A DNA stretch of 64,000 bases from Nitrospirota bacterium. Its GTDB lineage: Bacteria > Nitrospinota_A > UBA7883. The stretch lies in contig JAJRZK010000001.1 in assembly GCA_024275315.1 (NCBI GenBank), positions 1-64,000 of the forward strand, read 5' to 3'. Positions 36,346 to 47,089 of the stretch are shown here, in pieces; position 1 is the stretch's first letter, and every line of letters starts with the position of its first letter. The notes below the pieces were generated by a model. That model was not told the origin of the DNA. It did no database searches and saw only the letters and a program-made list of their open reading frames with translations. The position numbers and the translations under genes are program-made.

Positions 36346-37599
36346 ATGGCTCTTATAGTGCAAAAATATGGTGGCACGTCGGTCGGGTCGCTGGAGAGAA
36401 TCCGGCATGTGGCCCGGAAGGTGTCGGCTGCGGCAAAAAACGGAGACAGCCTGATTGTGGTGGTGTCGGCCATGTCCGGTGAAACCGACCGGCTGATAGA
36501 AATGGCGCAAGAACTGTGCGCCAACCCGCCTGAACGGGAGATGGATCTTCTCATGAGCTCCGGCGAACGGGTGTCGGCCGCGCTTTTGTCCGTGGCCCTG
36601 AACAGCATGGGAGCCCCGGCGATTTCGTTCACGGGCCGGCAGATAGGGATGCTAACCGACGCCGTTCACATGAAAGCCAGGATACGCAGAATCACCGGAG
36701 AAAAGCTTCGCGAAGCACTGGACGGGGGAAAAGTGGCGGTGGTGGCTGGCTTTCAGGGCATAGACGAATCCACAGGAAATGTGACCACGCTTGGTCGCGG
36801 TGGATCGGACACTTCTGCAGTGGCGATCGCTGTGGCCATGGGGGCGGACCTGTGCGAGATATACACCGACGTGGACGGGGTTTACACTACCGATCCGAAT
36901 ATAGTCCCAAACGCCAGGAAAATAGAATCACTATCTTTCGACGAGATGCTGGAGATGGCCAGCCTTGGCGCAAAGGTATTGCAGGTCCGCTCCGTGGAGT
37001 TCGGAAAAAAATACAACATGCCGATCAGGGTAAAATCGACATTCTCAAACGAAGAGGGTACGCTAGTGACATCAGAAAGGAAAGAAATGGAAGAGGTTGT
37101 GGTTTCCGCTGTCGCGTACGCCCGGGACCAGGCCAAGGTTACGGTGGTTGGTGTCCCGGACAGACCGGGTATTGCGGCCAGAATATTTACCAGTGTGGCC
37201 AGCGACGAAATAAACGTGGACATGATAATCCAGAACACCTCCGCCGGAGGATTGACCGACCTTTCGTTTACCATCCCGAAAACGGAATCGGCCAAAACCA
37301 TGCAATTGCTCGAATCGGTGGTCAAGGAAATCGGGGCCAGGGAGGCCATCGTGGACGGGGAGATAGGTAAAGTGTCCATAATCGGAGTTGGCATGAGGAG
37401 CCATACGGGTGTTGCGGCGAGGGCGTTCAAGGCCCTGGCGGATGGTGGAATAAACATCATGATGATATCCACGTCGGAGATAAAGGTCTCCTGCGTGGTG
37501 TCGTCCGGGGAGATTGACCGGTCTGTGCGGATATTGCATGACGCGTTCGAGCTGGCCCTGCCCGTGGAGGAGAGATCATTTCAGGAAAACAGGAAATGA
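36346..37599 (+). CDS. lysC: Aspartokinase
   Basis: LysC phosphorylates aspartate, the first step to lysine, threonine and methionine. The 417-residue protein begins with KYGGTSVGS and has [11 protein letters not shown] and [11 protein letters not shown] in the kinase domain. Two ACT domains follow from about residue 265 ([15 protein letters not shown], then [17 protein letters not shown]) and allow feedback inhibition. Its stop overlaps the cimA start (ATGA). Confidence 0.98.
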   Translation: MALIVQKYGGTSVGSLERIRHVARKVSAAAKNGDSLIVVVSAMSGETDRLIEMAQELCANPPEREMDLLMSSGERVSAALLSVALNSMGAPAISFTGRQIGMLTDAVHMKARIRRITGEKLREALDGGKVAVVAGFQGIDESTGNVTTLGRGGSDTSAVAIAVAMGADLCEIYTDVDGVYTTDPNIVPNARKIESLSFDEMLEMASLGAKVLQVRSVEFGKKYNMPIRVKSTFSNEEGTLVTSERKEMEEVVVSAVAYARDQAKVTVVGVPDRPGIAARIFTSVASDEINVDMIIQNTSAGGLTDLSFTIPKTESAKTMQLLESVVKEIGAREAIVDGEIGKVSIIGVGMRSHTGVAARAFKALADGGINIMMISTSEIKVSCVVSSGEIDRSVRILHDAFELALPVEERSFQENRK

Positions 37600-39215
37600 G
37601 CGGCGGGAAAATCACGCTGTACGACACCACCTTGCGTGACGGCGCCCAGGCGGAGGAGGTGAGCTTCTCGCTGGACGACAAACTGCGCATCACCGAGGCC
37701 CTGGACGATTTCGGTATGAGCTACGTGGAAGGCGGGTGGCCCGGGTCTAATCCCAAGGACAAGGCGTATTTTAAAGAAGTGGCCAAACTGCGTCTTAAAA
37801 CCTCGAAAATCGCGGCGTTCGGATCGACACACCACCCCGGCGCCACTCCGGCGAAAGATAAAAACGTAAAGCTCCTGCTTCAGGCGGGGACACCTTGCGT
37901 CACCGTGGTGGGAAAAAGCTGGGATATGCACGCCAAGGTGGCTCTGGGCATATCTCCGGGGCGTAATCTTGACCTGATCCACGATACGATATCATACTTA
38001 AACAGGCGCGTTGACGAGGTGATGTTCGACGCCGAGCATTTCTTCGACGGATATGCGGCCGATTCCGAATATGCGTTGCAGACGCTTTCGGCCGCGCTGG
38101 ACGCGGGGGCGAGCTGGCTGGTGTTGTGCGAGACCAATGGCGGAGCGCTGGCGTTTGATGTGGAAAAAATCGTGGCGGAGGTGTCCCGCCGGTTTCCCCG
38201 GGCGAAGCTTGGTATTCATTGCCACAACGATTCGGATAGCGCCGTGGCCAACACGCTGGTGGCGGTAAAATCCGGAGCAAAGCAGGTCCAGGGGACGGTA
38301 AATGGAATAGGGGAAAGGTGCGGCAACGCGAATCTTTGCTCTGTGATTTCCAATTTACAGATGAAAATGGGGTACAAATGCGCGCCCAAAAACAAGTTGT
38401 CGAAGCTGATGGATCTTTCACAGCTTGTTTTCGAGCTGGCCAACATGGCCCAGCGCCCCCATCAGCCGTATGTCGGCAGATCGGCCTTCGCCCACAAAGG
38501 TGGTATACATGTCGCCGCGGTGAAGAAAAACTCCACTACGTACGAGCATATAGACCCTTCGCTGGTCGGCAACCGGCGCAGGGTTTTAGTGTCGGACCTT
38601 TCGGGCAAATGGAACGTTCTTCACAAGGCGCAGGAGTTTGGTATCGAGCTTGACGGCAAGGACCTGGTCACAACGAACATACTTGACGAATTAAAAGCCC
38701 TGGAAGCGAGAGGGTTTCAGTTCGAGGGGGCCGACGCCTCGTTCGAGCTTCTCATGCGAAAGGCGCTGGGCCAGTGGAAGAAAAAATTCGAGGTGGTGAG
38801 GGCCAGGGTTGTGTCCAACTTTTCAGACGCGAAAGGGGACAACTGGGCCGAGGCGGTCATAAAGATAAAGCTTCCGGACGGAACAATGACCCACGCCGTG
38901 GCGGAGGGCAACGGGCCGGTAAACGCGCTCGACAAAGCCGTTCGGGTAGCGCTGGTCGATTATTATCCGGAGCTTTCCGATGTGGAGCTTCATGATTTCA
39001 AGGTGCGGTTGCTGGACGAGTCATCCAAGACGGCGGCCATGACCCGTGTCCTGATAGAATCTGGCGATGGGCAAAGCAGGTGGAGCACGGTAGGGGTTTC
39101 GGCCAACGTGATAGAGGCGAGCTGGCAGGCGCTTGTCGACAGTCTTGAATTCAAACTTCAAAAACGCTCCAGCGCCAAACGGACCGGCAAAAAGAAAACC
39201 GGCGCATCCAGGTAA
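37596..39215 (+). CDS. cimA: Citramalate synthase
   Basis: CimA joins acetyl-CoA and pyruvate to make citramalate, feeding isoleucine synthesis without threonine deaminase. The 539-residue protein starts with the metal-binding [15 protein letters not shown] and has [14 protein letters not shown] in the barrel. A C-terminal LeuA-like regulatory domain (from about residue 400) matches the long CimA form, not homocitrate synthase. It overlaps lysC by 4 bases, so the aspartate-family and isoleucine genes are co-expressed. Confidence 0.95.
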   Translation: MSGGKITLYDTTLRDGAQAEEVSFSLDDKLRITEALDDFGMSYVEGGWPGSNPKDKAYFKEVAKLRLKTSKIAAFGSTHHPGATPAKDKNVKLLLQAGTPCVTVVGKSWDMHAKVALGISPGRNLDLIHDTISYLNRRVDEVMFDAEHFFDGYAADSEYALQTLSAALDAGASWLVLCETNGGALAFDVEKIVAEVSRRFPRAKLGIHCHNDSDSAVANTLVAVKSGAKQVQGTVNGIGERCGNANLCSVISNLQMKMGYKCAPKNKLSKLMDLSQLVFELANMAQRPHQPYVGRSAFAHKGGIHVAAVKKNSTTYEHIDPSLVGNRRRVLVSDLSGKWNVLHKAQEFGIELDGKDLVTTNILDELKALEARGFQFEGADASFELLMRKALGQWKKKFEVVRARVVSNFSDAKGDNWAEAVIKIKLPDGTMTHAVAEGNGPVNALDKAVRVALVDYYPELSDVELHDFKVRLLDESSKTAAMTRVLIESGDGQSRWSTVGVSANVIEASWQALVDSLEFKLQKRSSAKRTGKKKTGASR

Positions 39216-39260
39216 CCACCGATTTGAAGCAGGACACGCCGGATTTTTCCATGACAGGTT

Positions 39261-39974
39261 ATGAGAGCCACTGACACGAAAGCAAAAGCTGTCGAATCGA
39301 TGTTTTCCTCGATCGCCGGCTGGTATGATTTTTTGAATCACCTTCTGTCTCTGGGGCTGGATATTTCGTGGCGAAAAAAAACCGCGGCGTGTTTTGATGA
39401 TCTAGAGGGGAAGCATATCCTGGACTTGGCCTGCGGAACAGGCGACCTCGCCATTACAATAGCCACGGCGGGCGGTGGATCCACCAGGGTGACGGGAGGC
39501 GATTTTTCCCGTAAGATGATTGACGTTGGCGTTGCCAAGGTGAGGAAGCTCGGCCTTTCCGACCAGGTGGATCTTGTGTTTGCAGACGCCCTTAATCTCC
39601 AGTACGGTGACGCGGTCTTCGATGGAGTTACATGCGCGTTCGGTGTGCGAAACTTCGCCGACCTGGACCGTGGCCTCGAGGAAATGTCCCGCGTGCTGGC
39701 GCCGGGAGGGCGCATGGTGATTCTGGAATTTACGACACCTTCCAACCGGCTGTTCGCGGCTTTGTACAGATTCTATTTCACCCGTGTGCTTCCCTTTGTC
39801 GGCGGGATCATTTCCGGCAACAGGTCTGCGTACAAGTATCTTCCAGATTCCGTCTACAAGTTTCCCACCCCACACGAGTTGGAGAAAAAGCTGTGCGGGG
39901 TAGGGATGGATCAGGTAAGGACGATTCCTCTTTCGTTCGGCATTTGCTCTATCCATACAGGCATAAAAAAATGA
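39261..39974 (+). CDS. ubiE: Quinone-biosynthesis C-methyltransferase
   Basis: The 237-residue SAM-dependent enzyme methylates the ring of demethylmenaquinone or the ubiquinone precursor. It has FSSIAGWYDFLNHLLSLG, the SAM-binding DLACGTGDLA and GDFSRKMI, and the family's C-terminal SVYKFPTPHEL. Sequence does not say which quinone is made. Its stop overlaps the next gene's start (ATGA). Confidence 0.95.
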   Translation: MRATDTKAKAVESMFSSIAGWYDFLNHLLSLGLDISWRKKTAACFDDLEGKHILDLACGTGDLAITIATAGGGSTRVTGGDFSRKMIDVGVAKVRKLGLSDQVDLVFADALNLQYGDAVFDGVTCAFGVRNFADLDRGLEEMSRVLAPGGRMVILEFTTPSNRLFAALYRFYFTRVLPFVGGIISGNRSAYKYLPDSVYKFPTPHELEKKLCGVGMDQVRTIPLSFGICSIHTGIKK

Positions 39975-41137
39975 AGTACACGACAAGATGGTTCCTGCTC
40001 GGGTGCGTGGCCGGTTTTGTGGTGGCTCTGTTTTTCTTTGGGACGGGAGCCTATCAAGGCGCAGGAGCGGGCGGCGCGGGCCAGCGACGGGCCGGTGTCA
40101 GTGGCTCGTTTGTGGAAGTGGCCAGGAGCATAGCTCCGAGCGTTGTGCGTGTAAACGCGCTGACGCTGGTATGGAACGATCAAAGCGATCGTGGGGGCGA
40201 TAGCGCCCTGTTTGGCCCGGGCTCCTCCGGGAGTCGCACAAAACAGCCGCCCGGATTGATGGGTCGTCTGAAGAAATTGTTAATGCGCTCTTACGACCGG
40301 ACTTATAGAGTTGAATCTTCCGGCTCCGGAGTGGTCATCAACAAGAGGGGCTATATACTTACCAACAACCATGTGGTGGATGGGGCGGATCTGGTGACAG
40401 TCGAGGGAATCGGCTTTAAAGGAGAGGCCAAAATCGTGGGAAAGGACGCGATGACCGACCTGGCCCTGCTGAAAATACCGCTGGGGCATGACCTTACGCC
40501 AGCCGTGTTTGGGGACTCGTCCAGGCTTACCCCGGGCCAATGGGTGTCGGCTTATGGGAACCCGTACAATTTTGACCGCAGCTTCACGGTTGGCGTGATC
40601 AGCGCACTAAAACGCCGGGGTCTGGGTCTTGTCGACCTGGAGGACTTTATCCAAACGGATGTGAAAATATTTCCCGGCAACAGCGGGGGCCCGTTATTGG
40701 ATTTGTCGGGTAAGGTTATCGGCATCAACACCGCTGTATTCAGTCCCGGGTCCTGTGTCGGGTTCGCTATTCCGTCGAAACTTGCAAAAAGGGTCGCCAT
40801 GGAGTTGATCCGTTCCGGCTTCGTGCAAAGGGGCAGGATAGGTTTGAAAGTAAGCGTTATCACCCGGGACCTTGCTAAAGCCTTCAACGCCTCGAAAGGC
40901 CAGAAAGGCGCACTGATCGTGGAGACCATGCCGGATTCCCCCGCCCGCGCCGCCGGTTTGGCCAGGGGAGACATCATAATATCCTACGACAACACCATGG
41001 TCACCGATCCGGACACGTTAAGAACACTTGTTTTGAAAAGCAGGGCAGGAGAGACGGTGACTGTGAAAGTTCTTCGTGATGGAAAGCCAATATCAGTATC
41101 AGTAACAGTGACCATAGGCGGCTATCCGTCCGGCTAG
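39971..41137 (+). CDS. HtrA/DegP-like serine protease with one PDZ domain
   Basis: The 388-residue protein has an N-terminal membrane anchor (residues about 8-25) and a trypsin-like domain. The catalytic triad is visible: histidine in TNNHVV, aspartate in MTDLALLK and serine in PGNSGGPLLD. A single PDZ domain (GALIVETMPDSPARAAGL) closes the protein. It is probably a periplasmic quality-control or signalling protease of DegS type, given one PDZ and an uncut anchor. I chose ATG 39971, which overlaps ubiE by 4 bases; the longer open frame from 39632 is antiparallel to sense of ubiE coding and lacks an export signal. Confidence 0.93.
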   Translation: MKYTTRWFLLGCVAGFVVALFFFGTGAYQGAGAGGAGQRRAGVSGSFVEVARSIAPSVVRVNALTLVWNDQSDRGGDSALFGPGSSGSRTKQPPGLMGRLKKLLMRSYDRTYRVESSGSGVVINKRGYILTNNHVVDGADLVTVEGIGFKGEAKIVGKDAMTDLALLKIPLGHDLTPAVFGDSSRLTPGQWVSAYGNPYNFDRSFTVGVISALKRRGLGLVDLEDFIQTDVKIFPGNSGGPLLDLSGKVIGINTAVFSPGSCVGFAIPSKLAKRVAMELIRSGFVQRGRIGLKVSVITRDLAKAFNASKGQKGALIVETMPDSPARAAGLARGDIIISYDNTMVTDPDTLRTLVLKSRAGETVTVKVLRDGKPISVSVTVTIGGYPSG

Positions 41138-41201
41138 CGGAGTCAAACGATTCGGCGTTATCTAATCTTTTAAAATATCAGGACCAAAAGTAAGGCGTTT
41201 C

Positions 41202-43784
41202 ATGGCCCCTTGCAGAACTGTTGAAATAAAGAATATCCTGGCTGAAAAACGCTCGGCGCTACAGAAGGAGCACGAGGCGGGAGCCAGCGGCCTGGAGATA
41301 TGCAAAAAGCTGTGCGAAACAGTGGACAGTGTGATAATCGACCTGGTGGAAAAAGAGATGGGCGAGTATAACGGCGCGGTGGTGGCGCTCGGGGGATATG
41401 GGCGGGGATTGCTGAATCCCTATTCTGATATTGACCTTCTTTTCCTGCTGGCAAATTCCATTGGCGGCAAAACCCACCGCCCTCCCGATAGGCTTCTGGC
41501 GCGGCTGTGGGACCTTGGCCTGAAGGTCGGGCACAGCTCCCGCACCATCTCCGACGCGATCAGCATCGGATTGTCGGACCTGTATTCCAGGACCTCCATG
41601 ATGGAAAGCCGAATGCTGGCTGGTGACATGGAATTGTATGACCGGTTCTGCAAAAAATATCTGCGGGAAGTGGTCCACCGTAAACCGGGGGCTTTCATCA
41701 AATCCAAAATAGAGGAGATGAACAAACGCCACGCCGCCAACGGGCTGGTGGTTCACCTGACCGAGCCGAACGTGAAGGAGAGCAAGGGCGGGTTGCGTGA
41801 TTTTCATACAGCGATGTGGATCATCAGGGCGCGGGAGGATGTCTACACCATAGAACAGCTGGCGTCGAGGGGAATGACAGACAAGCTGAAAGTCGGACTG
41901 GTGAACAGCGCCCATTCGTTCCTGCTCAGGGTTCGCAACAGCATGCACTGGTGCGCCGGCGTCCCGGCGGACACGCTTTCTCACGCCCTCCAGCCAGACA
42001 TAGCCAGGCTGGAGCGGTTGACAGGCTCTGACAACCAGGCCTCGGCCCAGCTTATGAAAAAATATTATCAGGCCGCAGAGGTGATAGACCATTACGTATC
42101 CGAGCTGGTGGCCTTGGCCGCGGCCTACAAGTCCGGCTGGCGGAGATGGGGTCGATCTTTGCGCGTGGACAAGGATGGGCTGTTTTCGGATAAACGGTAT
42201 CTGCACGCCAGGTCGTTTCCTCCGGACAACCTGGACGGAGGGCCGCGCATATTGCTTCGGATCGCACAACGTCTTTCCGGCGAGAACCTGGAACCGGCTC
42301 CGAACCTTATGCGGGGACTTGGCAAGATCGCCGACACAGCGCCAGCCGACTGGTTCGCCGGGCCCGACGCGGGCCAGTTTCTTGTTTCAATCCTGGCCCT
42401 TGAAAATTCCGCTTGCGCGATCAAGGCTTTCCACAGGTCGGGGATTATCGCCCGGTTCATCCCGGAGATCAGGGCCATCACCAACCTGTCACAGTTTGAC
42501 ATGTTTCACAAATATACTGTTGACGAGCATATCCTGGCCACTCTCGACAACCTGGAAAGCATCCCCCGTGGAGCTCCGGTCTGCCCGGAGCTTGTGACTA
42601 TTTATAACTCCCAGCCAGACCTGGAGACCATAAAACTGGCGTTGCTCCTGCACGACCTGGGGAAATCCGCGGAAGATCATCACGCCACTGAAACCGATAA
42701 CAGGACACCTGCGATTTTGCGAAGACTGGGGCTCGAGCGGATGATTGAACCGATAGGTATGCTGGTCAAGGATCACCTGTTGATGAGCAACACCGCCCAA
42801 AGGCTCGATTTTACGGAGCGGGACACGTTGCGCGGGTTCTGCTACAAGGTCAAGGACAGAATCAATCTCAAGCGGTTGTACATCCTCACTTACGCTGACA
42901 TCGCCTCGGTTGGGCCGGATATATGGAACGGGTGGAAAGATAATATACTCAGGGATCTATATGAGGCGGCGGATAAATATTTTATCGAAGGTGACGCCAT
43001 GTTCGCCACCGAGCGGGAAATGCGCCGAACTTTGGCTCTGCGGTCGGCCGAGGTGGACTCGGACTTTTCCGAAGATGAAATCACGCAATTTCTCTCAAAA
43101 GCCTCACTGCGCTATCTTTCCACCATAAAACCCTCCGAAGTGGTAGAGCATATGGCCCTGGTGGAGCGCTTGCCCGATATAAAAGTTGCGACGCTTTTCA
43201 AACCCGGACCGGCGCAAGACACGGGAGTGATCACATTGGTGTCCAAAGCCAAAACAGGATTTTTCTCCATAGTCGCCGGAGTTCTCGCCGCGAAGGACAT
43301 AAGCATAATAGACGCCCAGATCCACACTTTTTCGGATGGTCTGGCGATCGACGCGTTTACTGTCAGGGGCGCGAGCTTGAGCCTGCTTTCCCACCCGGAA
43401 TCGCTGGCCAAGTTTGAAAATGAATTGAGCGGACTTGTGGGCGATGAAAAGACAGTTGCCGGCATGGTGGCCCGACGGGTAAAATATATTCGCAAAACCA
43501 AAGAACTTGACAGGCTCGCCCAGCCACCGCAAGCCTTGATAATGAACCACCTTTCCGAGTCGAGCACCGTTGTGGAATTATGGGCGAGGGACCGCATCGG
43601 CCTTCTTTATGATATTACAAAGATCATGGCCGAGCTCGAGCTTGATATAATCTCCGCGAAAATCAACACTGAAGGTAATATCGCCATAAATGTTTTTTAC
43701 ATTATGGACAGGATGGGTGGCAGGATAGAAAATGAAGAGCGCAAAGAGCGAATCAGACAATCACTGCTTGCGGTTATAACATGA
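41202..43784 (+). CDS. glnD: PII uridylyltransferase / uridylyl-removing enzyme
   Basis: GlnD senses glutamine and modifies PII proteins. The 860-residue protein has the nucleotidyltransferase motif GGYGRGLLNPYSDIDLL near residue 65, an HD domain (LALLLHDLGKSAEDHH) in the middle, and two C-terminal ACT domains (ITLVSKAKTGFFS, then VELWARDRIGLLYDI). Length and order match the family. The first motif has GGYGRG where most members have GSYGRGE, a mild difference. No glnB or glnA is in the window. Confidence 0.94.
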   Translation: MAPCRTVEIKNILAEKRSALQKEHEAGASGLEICKKLCETVDSVIIDLVEKEMGEYNGAVVALGGYGRGLLNPYSDIDLLFLLANSIGGKTHRPPDRLLARLWDLGLKVGHSSRTISDAISIGLSDLYSRTSMMESRMLAGDMELYDRFCKKYLREVVHRKPGAFIKSKIEEMNKRHAANGLVVHLTEPNVKESKGGLRDFHTAMWIIRAREDVYTIEQLASRGMTDKLKVGLVNSAHSFLLRVRNSMHWCAGVPADTLSHALQPDIARLERLTGSDNQASAQLMKKYYQAAEVIDHYVSELVALAAAYKSGWRRWGRSLRVDKDGLFSDKRYLHARSFPPDNLDGGPRILLRIAQRLSGENLEPAPNLMRGLGKIADTAPADWFAGPDAGQFLVSILALENSACAIKAFHRSGIIARFIPEIRAITNLSQFDMFHKYTVDEHILATLDNLESIPRGAPVCPELVTIYNSQPDLETIKLALLLHDLGKSAEDHHATETDNRTPAILRRLGLERMIEPIGMLVKDHLLMSNTAQRLDFTERDTLRGFCYKVKDRINLKRLYILTYADIASVGPDIWNGWKDNILRDLYEAADKYFIEGDAMFATEREMRRTLALRSAEVDSDFSEDEITQFLSKASLRYLSTIKPSEVVEHMALVERLPDIKVATLFKPGPAQDTGVITLVSKAKTGFFSIVAGVLAAKDISIIDAQIHTFSDGLAIDAFTVRGASLSLLSHPESLAKFENELSGLVGDEKTVAGMVARRVKYIRKTKELDRLAQPPQALIMNHLSESSTVVELWARDRIGLLYDITKIMAELELDIISAKINTEGNIAINVFYIMDRMGGRIENEERKERIRQSLLAVIT

Positions 43785-43919
43785 CGGGGATGTTTTTTCT
43801 CCTGCGCTCATTGGCGATGGGGCGGCTGATGGCGGCAGGCGCCTTGACGCGCGAGCCGCCGCGGGGCGTGATAAATATTCTGAAGAAATCTTAATGGTTG
43901 GCTGACGGAGATCTGACAG

Positions 43920-44579
43920 ATGAAAAAAATATGCGCGGTCATCGGATTGGGAAGATTCGGGTTTCACCTGACGAAAAGTCTTTATGAAAGAGGTAACGAG
44001 GTGCTGGCGATTGACCGGAGCAAAGACGTGGTGCAAAAGGTGAAGGACCATTGCTCCAAGGCGGTCATGGCCGACGCCACAGACCGTGAAACCATGGAAG
44101 CGCTTAACATATTCGATGTCGATTTTGCGGTTGTGGGTCTTGGCTCCCCCCTGGACCATTCGGTGCTGGTTACACTCCATCTCCGGGAGATGGGGATCAA
44201 GGAAATTATCGTAAAAGCCATATCAGAAGAGCACGGCAAGATATTACAAATGCTCGGCGCGTCGGAGGTTGTCTATCCGGAAAAGGATATGGCGATGAAG
44301 CTGGCCGCATCTCTTTCGTCGCCCAACCTGCTGGACCACCTGCCGCTGATGCCCGGATTTTCCATAGTGGAGCTTGCGTGCCCGAACAGTTTCGTGGGCA
44401 AGACCATAAAGGAGCTGCAACTGCGTAACAATTACGGGATCCAGATTATCGCCATTAAAGAGCTGGTTCCGGAGCGGATTTCATCCATGCCCACCCCGGA
44501 CTTCACACTGAAAGACTCCGACATCCTCGTGATAATGGGATCCGACGAAAGCCTGGAAAAAATCAGCGCGATAAACTAG
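43920..44579 (+). CDS. trkA: TrkA/KtrA-type potassium uptake regulator
   Basis: The 219-residue protein has an N-terminal RCK nucleotide-binding fold (VIGLGRFGFHLTKSL with the glycine motif, and AIDRS for the ribose) and a C-terminal TrkA-C domain from about residue 135. It gates a potassium channel subunit in response to ATP/ADP or NAD(H). The channel gene is not next to it on this side, so the partner must lie elsewhere. Length fits KtrA rather than the double-domain TrkA. Confidence 0.92.
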   Translation: MKKICAVIGLGRFGFHLTKSLYERGNEVLAIDRSKDVVQKVKDHCSKAVMADATDRETMEALNIFDVDFAVVGLGSPLDHSVLVTLHLREMGIKEIIVKAISEEHGKILQMLGASEVVYPEKDMAMKLAASLSSPNLLDHLPLMPGFSIVELACPNSFVGKTIKELQLRNNYGIQIIAIKELVPERISSMPTPDFTLKDSDILVIMGSDESLEKISAIN

Positions 44580-44659
44580 GGCAAACCGGCGCAAACAACC
44601 AGTATGACCGGTACCCTGGCAGGTTTCGCCGTGGAGTAATAGCCCCCTGTTTTGTCCAG

Positions 44660-45997
44660 CTATTTGCGCCTCCCCTTGCGCAGTTCTCGCATCCTGTCGG
44701 CGATGGCCGCTTCACGTCCCAGGTTTGTCGGCTCGTAATATTTTCTGTCCATAAGCATTTCCGGCAGATAGCCCTGCTCGACGAAATGGCCGGGATAATC
44801 GTGCGGGTACCTATACCCCTTGCCGTACCCGAACTTTTTGGCGTCTTTGTAATGTGTGTCCTTCAGGTGATCGGGGACGGGAAGGCTTTGGCCCTCCTTT
44901 TAGATATTGTCCATCGCCCTTTTAATGGCGACATAAGCGGAGTTGCTTTTTGGCGCGGTGGCTATGTGCAGCGTGGCGTGGGCGAGAGGTATCCGCCCTT
45001 CGGGAAGGCCGATACGCTCCACAGCCTCTGCGGCTGCCACCGCCACCATCAACGCCGCCGGATCGGCAAGTCCCACGTCCTCAGACGCGGTTACGATCAG
45101 CCTTCGCGCGATAAACCTGGGGTCCTCGCCGCCTGCAAGCATCTTGGCCAGCCAGTATATGGCGGCGTCCGGGTCAGACCCGCGCAACGATTTTTGGAAA
45201 GCCGACGCATGATCGAAATGCTCCTGTCCGAGTTTGTCATATAAAATCGAGCTGTCCTTTGCAAGATCGTTGATATTTTCCATCCCGATCCGTCTGCCGT
45301 TTTCACTCTTGTCAGACGCATGCGCCACCGCTTCAAGAAGGTTAAGAGCCACCCTGGCGTCCCCGCCGGATATTTCGGCTATACGTTCGAGAACGCCTTT
45401 GTCCGGTTTTATTTCGTAGTCGCCGAGCCCACGCTCCCTGTCCGAAACGGCTCTTTTAAGCAACCGGAGCACGTTGTCAAACCCCAGCGCCTCCAGGCGG
45501 AATATCCGGCACCGGGACCTTAGCGCCGGGATGACTTCGAACGATGGATTTTCAGTTGTAGATCCAATAATCGTCACAGTCCCGTCCTCCACCCTGGGCA
45601 GGATAGCGTCCTGCTGGACCTTGCTGAATCTGTGAATCTCGTCTATGAACAAAACAGTCCGACGCCCGGCGGATTTCCATTCGGCTCTGGCCATCTCAAT
45701 CGCCTTGCGAAGGTCGGCCACCCCGGCGGCAACGGCGGATATTTCCAGGAAAACGCTCTTTTGTGACGACGCGATCAGCCTGGCCATGGTGGTTTTTCCG
45801 GAACCTGGCGGACCCCAGAAAATCACCGAAGGGACTTTCCCGGCGTCTATAAGCTTTCGAAATGGCTTACCCGGCGATATGAACTGTTCCTGCCCAACCA
45901 ACTCATCAAAAGTGACAGGCCGCATCATGTCCGCCAGCGGCCTTGGCCCGCCCTGGTTCCCGCCTGGTAAGTGATTGTCGAAAAGGTTTAATCTCAT
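44660..45997 (-). pseudogene. rarA: Replication-associated AAA+ ATPase RarA, interrupted by an in-frame TAA
   Basis: RarA/MgsA acts at stalled replication forks. The 5' part (45997 to 44900, 365 residues) has Walker A (GPPGSGKTT), Walker B (LFIDEIHRF) and the family's helical region. A TAA at 44900-44902 stops it after AMDNI. Without any frame change, translation past the TAA runs through the expected C-terminus (LPVPDHLKDTHYKDAKKF, then GYGKGYRYPHDYPGHF and VEQGYLP) to a TAG at 44660-44662, giving the normal family length of about 445. One base therefore separates it from an intact gene: recent nonsense mutation, sequence error or readthrough. Confidence 0.88.
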
Positions 45998-46192
45998 CAA
46001 TAGGACCCATATCAAGTGGTGATGGCCAAATGCTTTGGCGTAAGTATTTTAACATTACCATGACACATTGAGGCGACAGCCGAATTTTCAGAGACTGTAG
46101 CCGCCAATGGGGCCGGAAAATCAATGTGGAAAAGTGTCATCCAACCGGTATTTCACCATAAATGCTCCAGGGGGATTCACGCCAGCTTTGAC

Positions 46193-46221
46193 TTTACAGC
46201 AAAGCTTAAACCATTTAGAAT
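46193..46221 (+). promoter_or_regulatory. Sigma-70 promoter of fliA
   Basis: TTTACA (46193-46198), 17 bases, then TAGAAT (46216-46221), 33 bases before the fliA ATG. Both boxes are one base from consensus. This suggests the sigma-28 gene is driven by housekeeping sigma factor. Confidence 0.55.
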
Positions 46222-46254
46222 TTAAGAGTTTATATTCTCAGACAACGATGGGCC

Positions 46255-47046
46255 ATGATCAAAAAGTATTATTCCGAACCACCTTCAGAAGGTGTGAAGC
46301 TGGGCACGCCGGAAGCTGACCGGCTGATAATTGAATATTCGCCCCTGATAAAATTCATAGCCCACAGGCTGGCCATCCGTTTGCCGGCCAACATAGAGCT
46401 CGACGATCTTATAAGCGCAGGCGTGATCGGGCTTATAGACGCCATCGAAAAATTCAACGCGAAAAAAGAAACCCAGTTCAAAACATATGCGGAAATACGA
46501 ATCCGCGGGGCCATGCTTGATGAACTGCGTTCCCAGGATTGGGTCCCCAGGTCCGTCCGGCAGAAAGCTTCTGCGGTTTCCGCGGCCTACGCCAACCTTG
46601 AGCAACAGCTCGGCAGGCCGGCCGAAGATGATGAAATCGCCGATGCGATGGGGCTTTCGATAGAGGAGTTTCACAACCTTCTGCAACAGTCGGCAGGTCA
46701 GCCTATTCTGGCCATAGAAGACCTGGGAGGGGTCAGCAAGGATGGTGAGAAACGTGACCTCATGGAAGTGCTGGCTGGCACCAAGGAGACCGATCCGGAA
46801 ACCCTGGCCAGGCTCGAGGAGATCAGAACCATAATTGCCCGGGCGATAGATATGCTTCCTGAAAAGGAGCGGCTGGTGGTTTCCCTCTATTACTACGAGG
46901 AGCTTACCATGAAGGAAATCGGGGAGGTGCTGGGAATCACCGAATCAAGGATTTCACAGATTCATACGAAGAGCGTGTTCCGGCTTCGGGCGAAGCTTCG
47001 CAAGTTCATCCACAGCGACGACGATCTGGATTTAGAAGACGATTAA
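46255..47046 (+). CDS. fliA: Flagellar sigma factor sigma-28
   Basis: The 263-residue sigma factor directs late flagellar and chemotaxis genes. Region 2 has IELDDLISAGVIGLIDAIEKF and the TYAEIRIRGAMLDELR helix that are typical of FliA. Region 3 begins WVPRSVRQKA. Region 4 ends with the helix-turn-helix MKEIGEVLGITESRISQIH. It is separated from the main flagellar cluster by three leftward genes. An anti-sigma gene (flgM) is not in the window. Confidence 0.97.
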   Translation: MIKKYYSEPPSEGVKLGTPEADRLIIEYSPLIKFIAHRLAIRLPANIELDDLISAGVIGLIDAIEKFNAKKETQFKTYAEIRIRGAMLDELRSQDWVPRSVRQKASAVSAAYANLEQQLGRPAEDDEIADAMGLSIEEFHNLLQQSAGQPILAIEDLGGVSKDGEKRDLMEVLAGTKETDPETLARLEEIRTIIARAIDMLPEKERLVVSLYYYEELTMKEIGEVLGITESRISQIHTKSVFRLRAKLRKFIHSDDDLDLEDD

Positions 47047-47089
47047 AAGAAAGCGCCTGACGATCCCCGACATAATTCGATCGATCAGA

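Noticed and set aside
39632-39970. Upstream extension of the HtrA-like protease frame
   Set aside because: It lies inside ubiE in another frame; the ATG at 39971 overlaps the ubiE stop and is followed at once by a membrane anchor.
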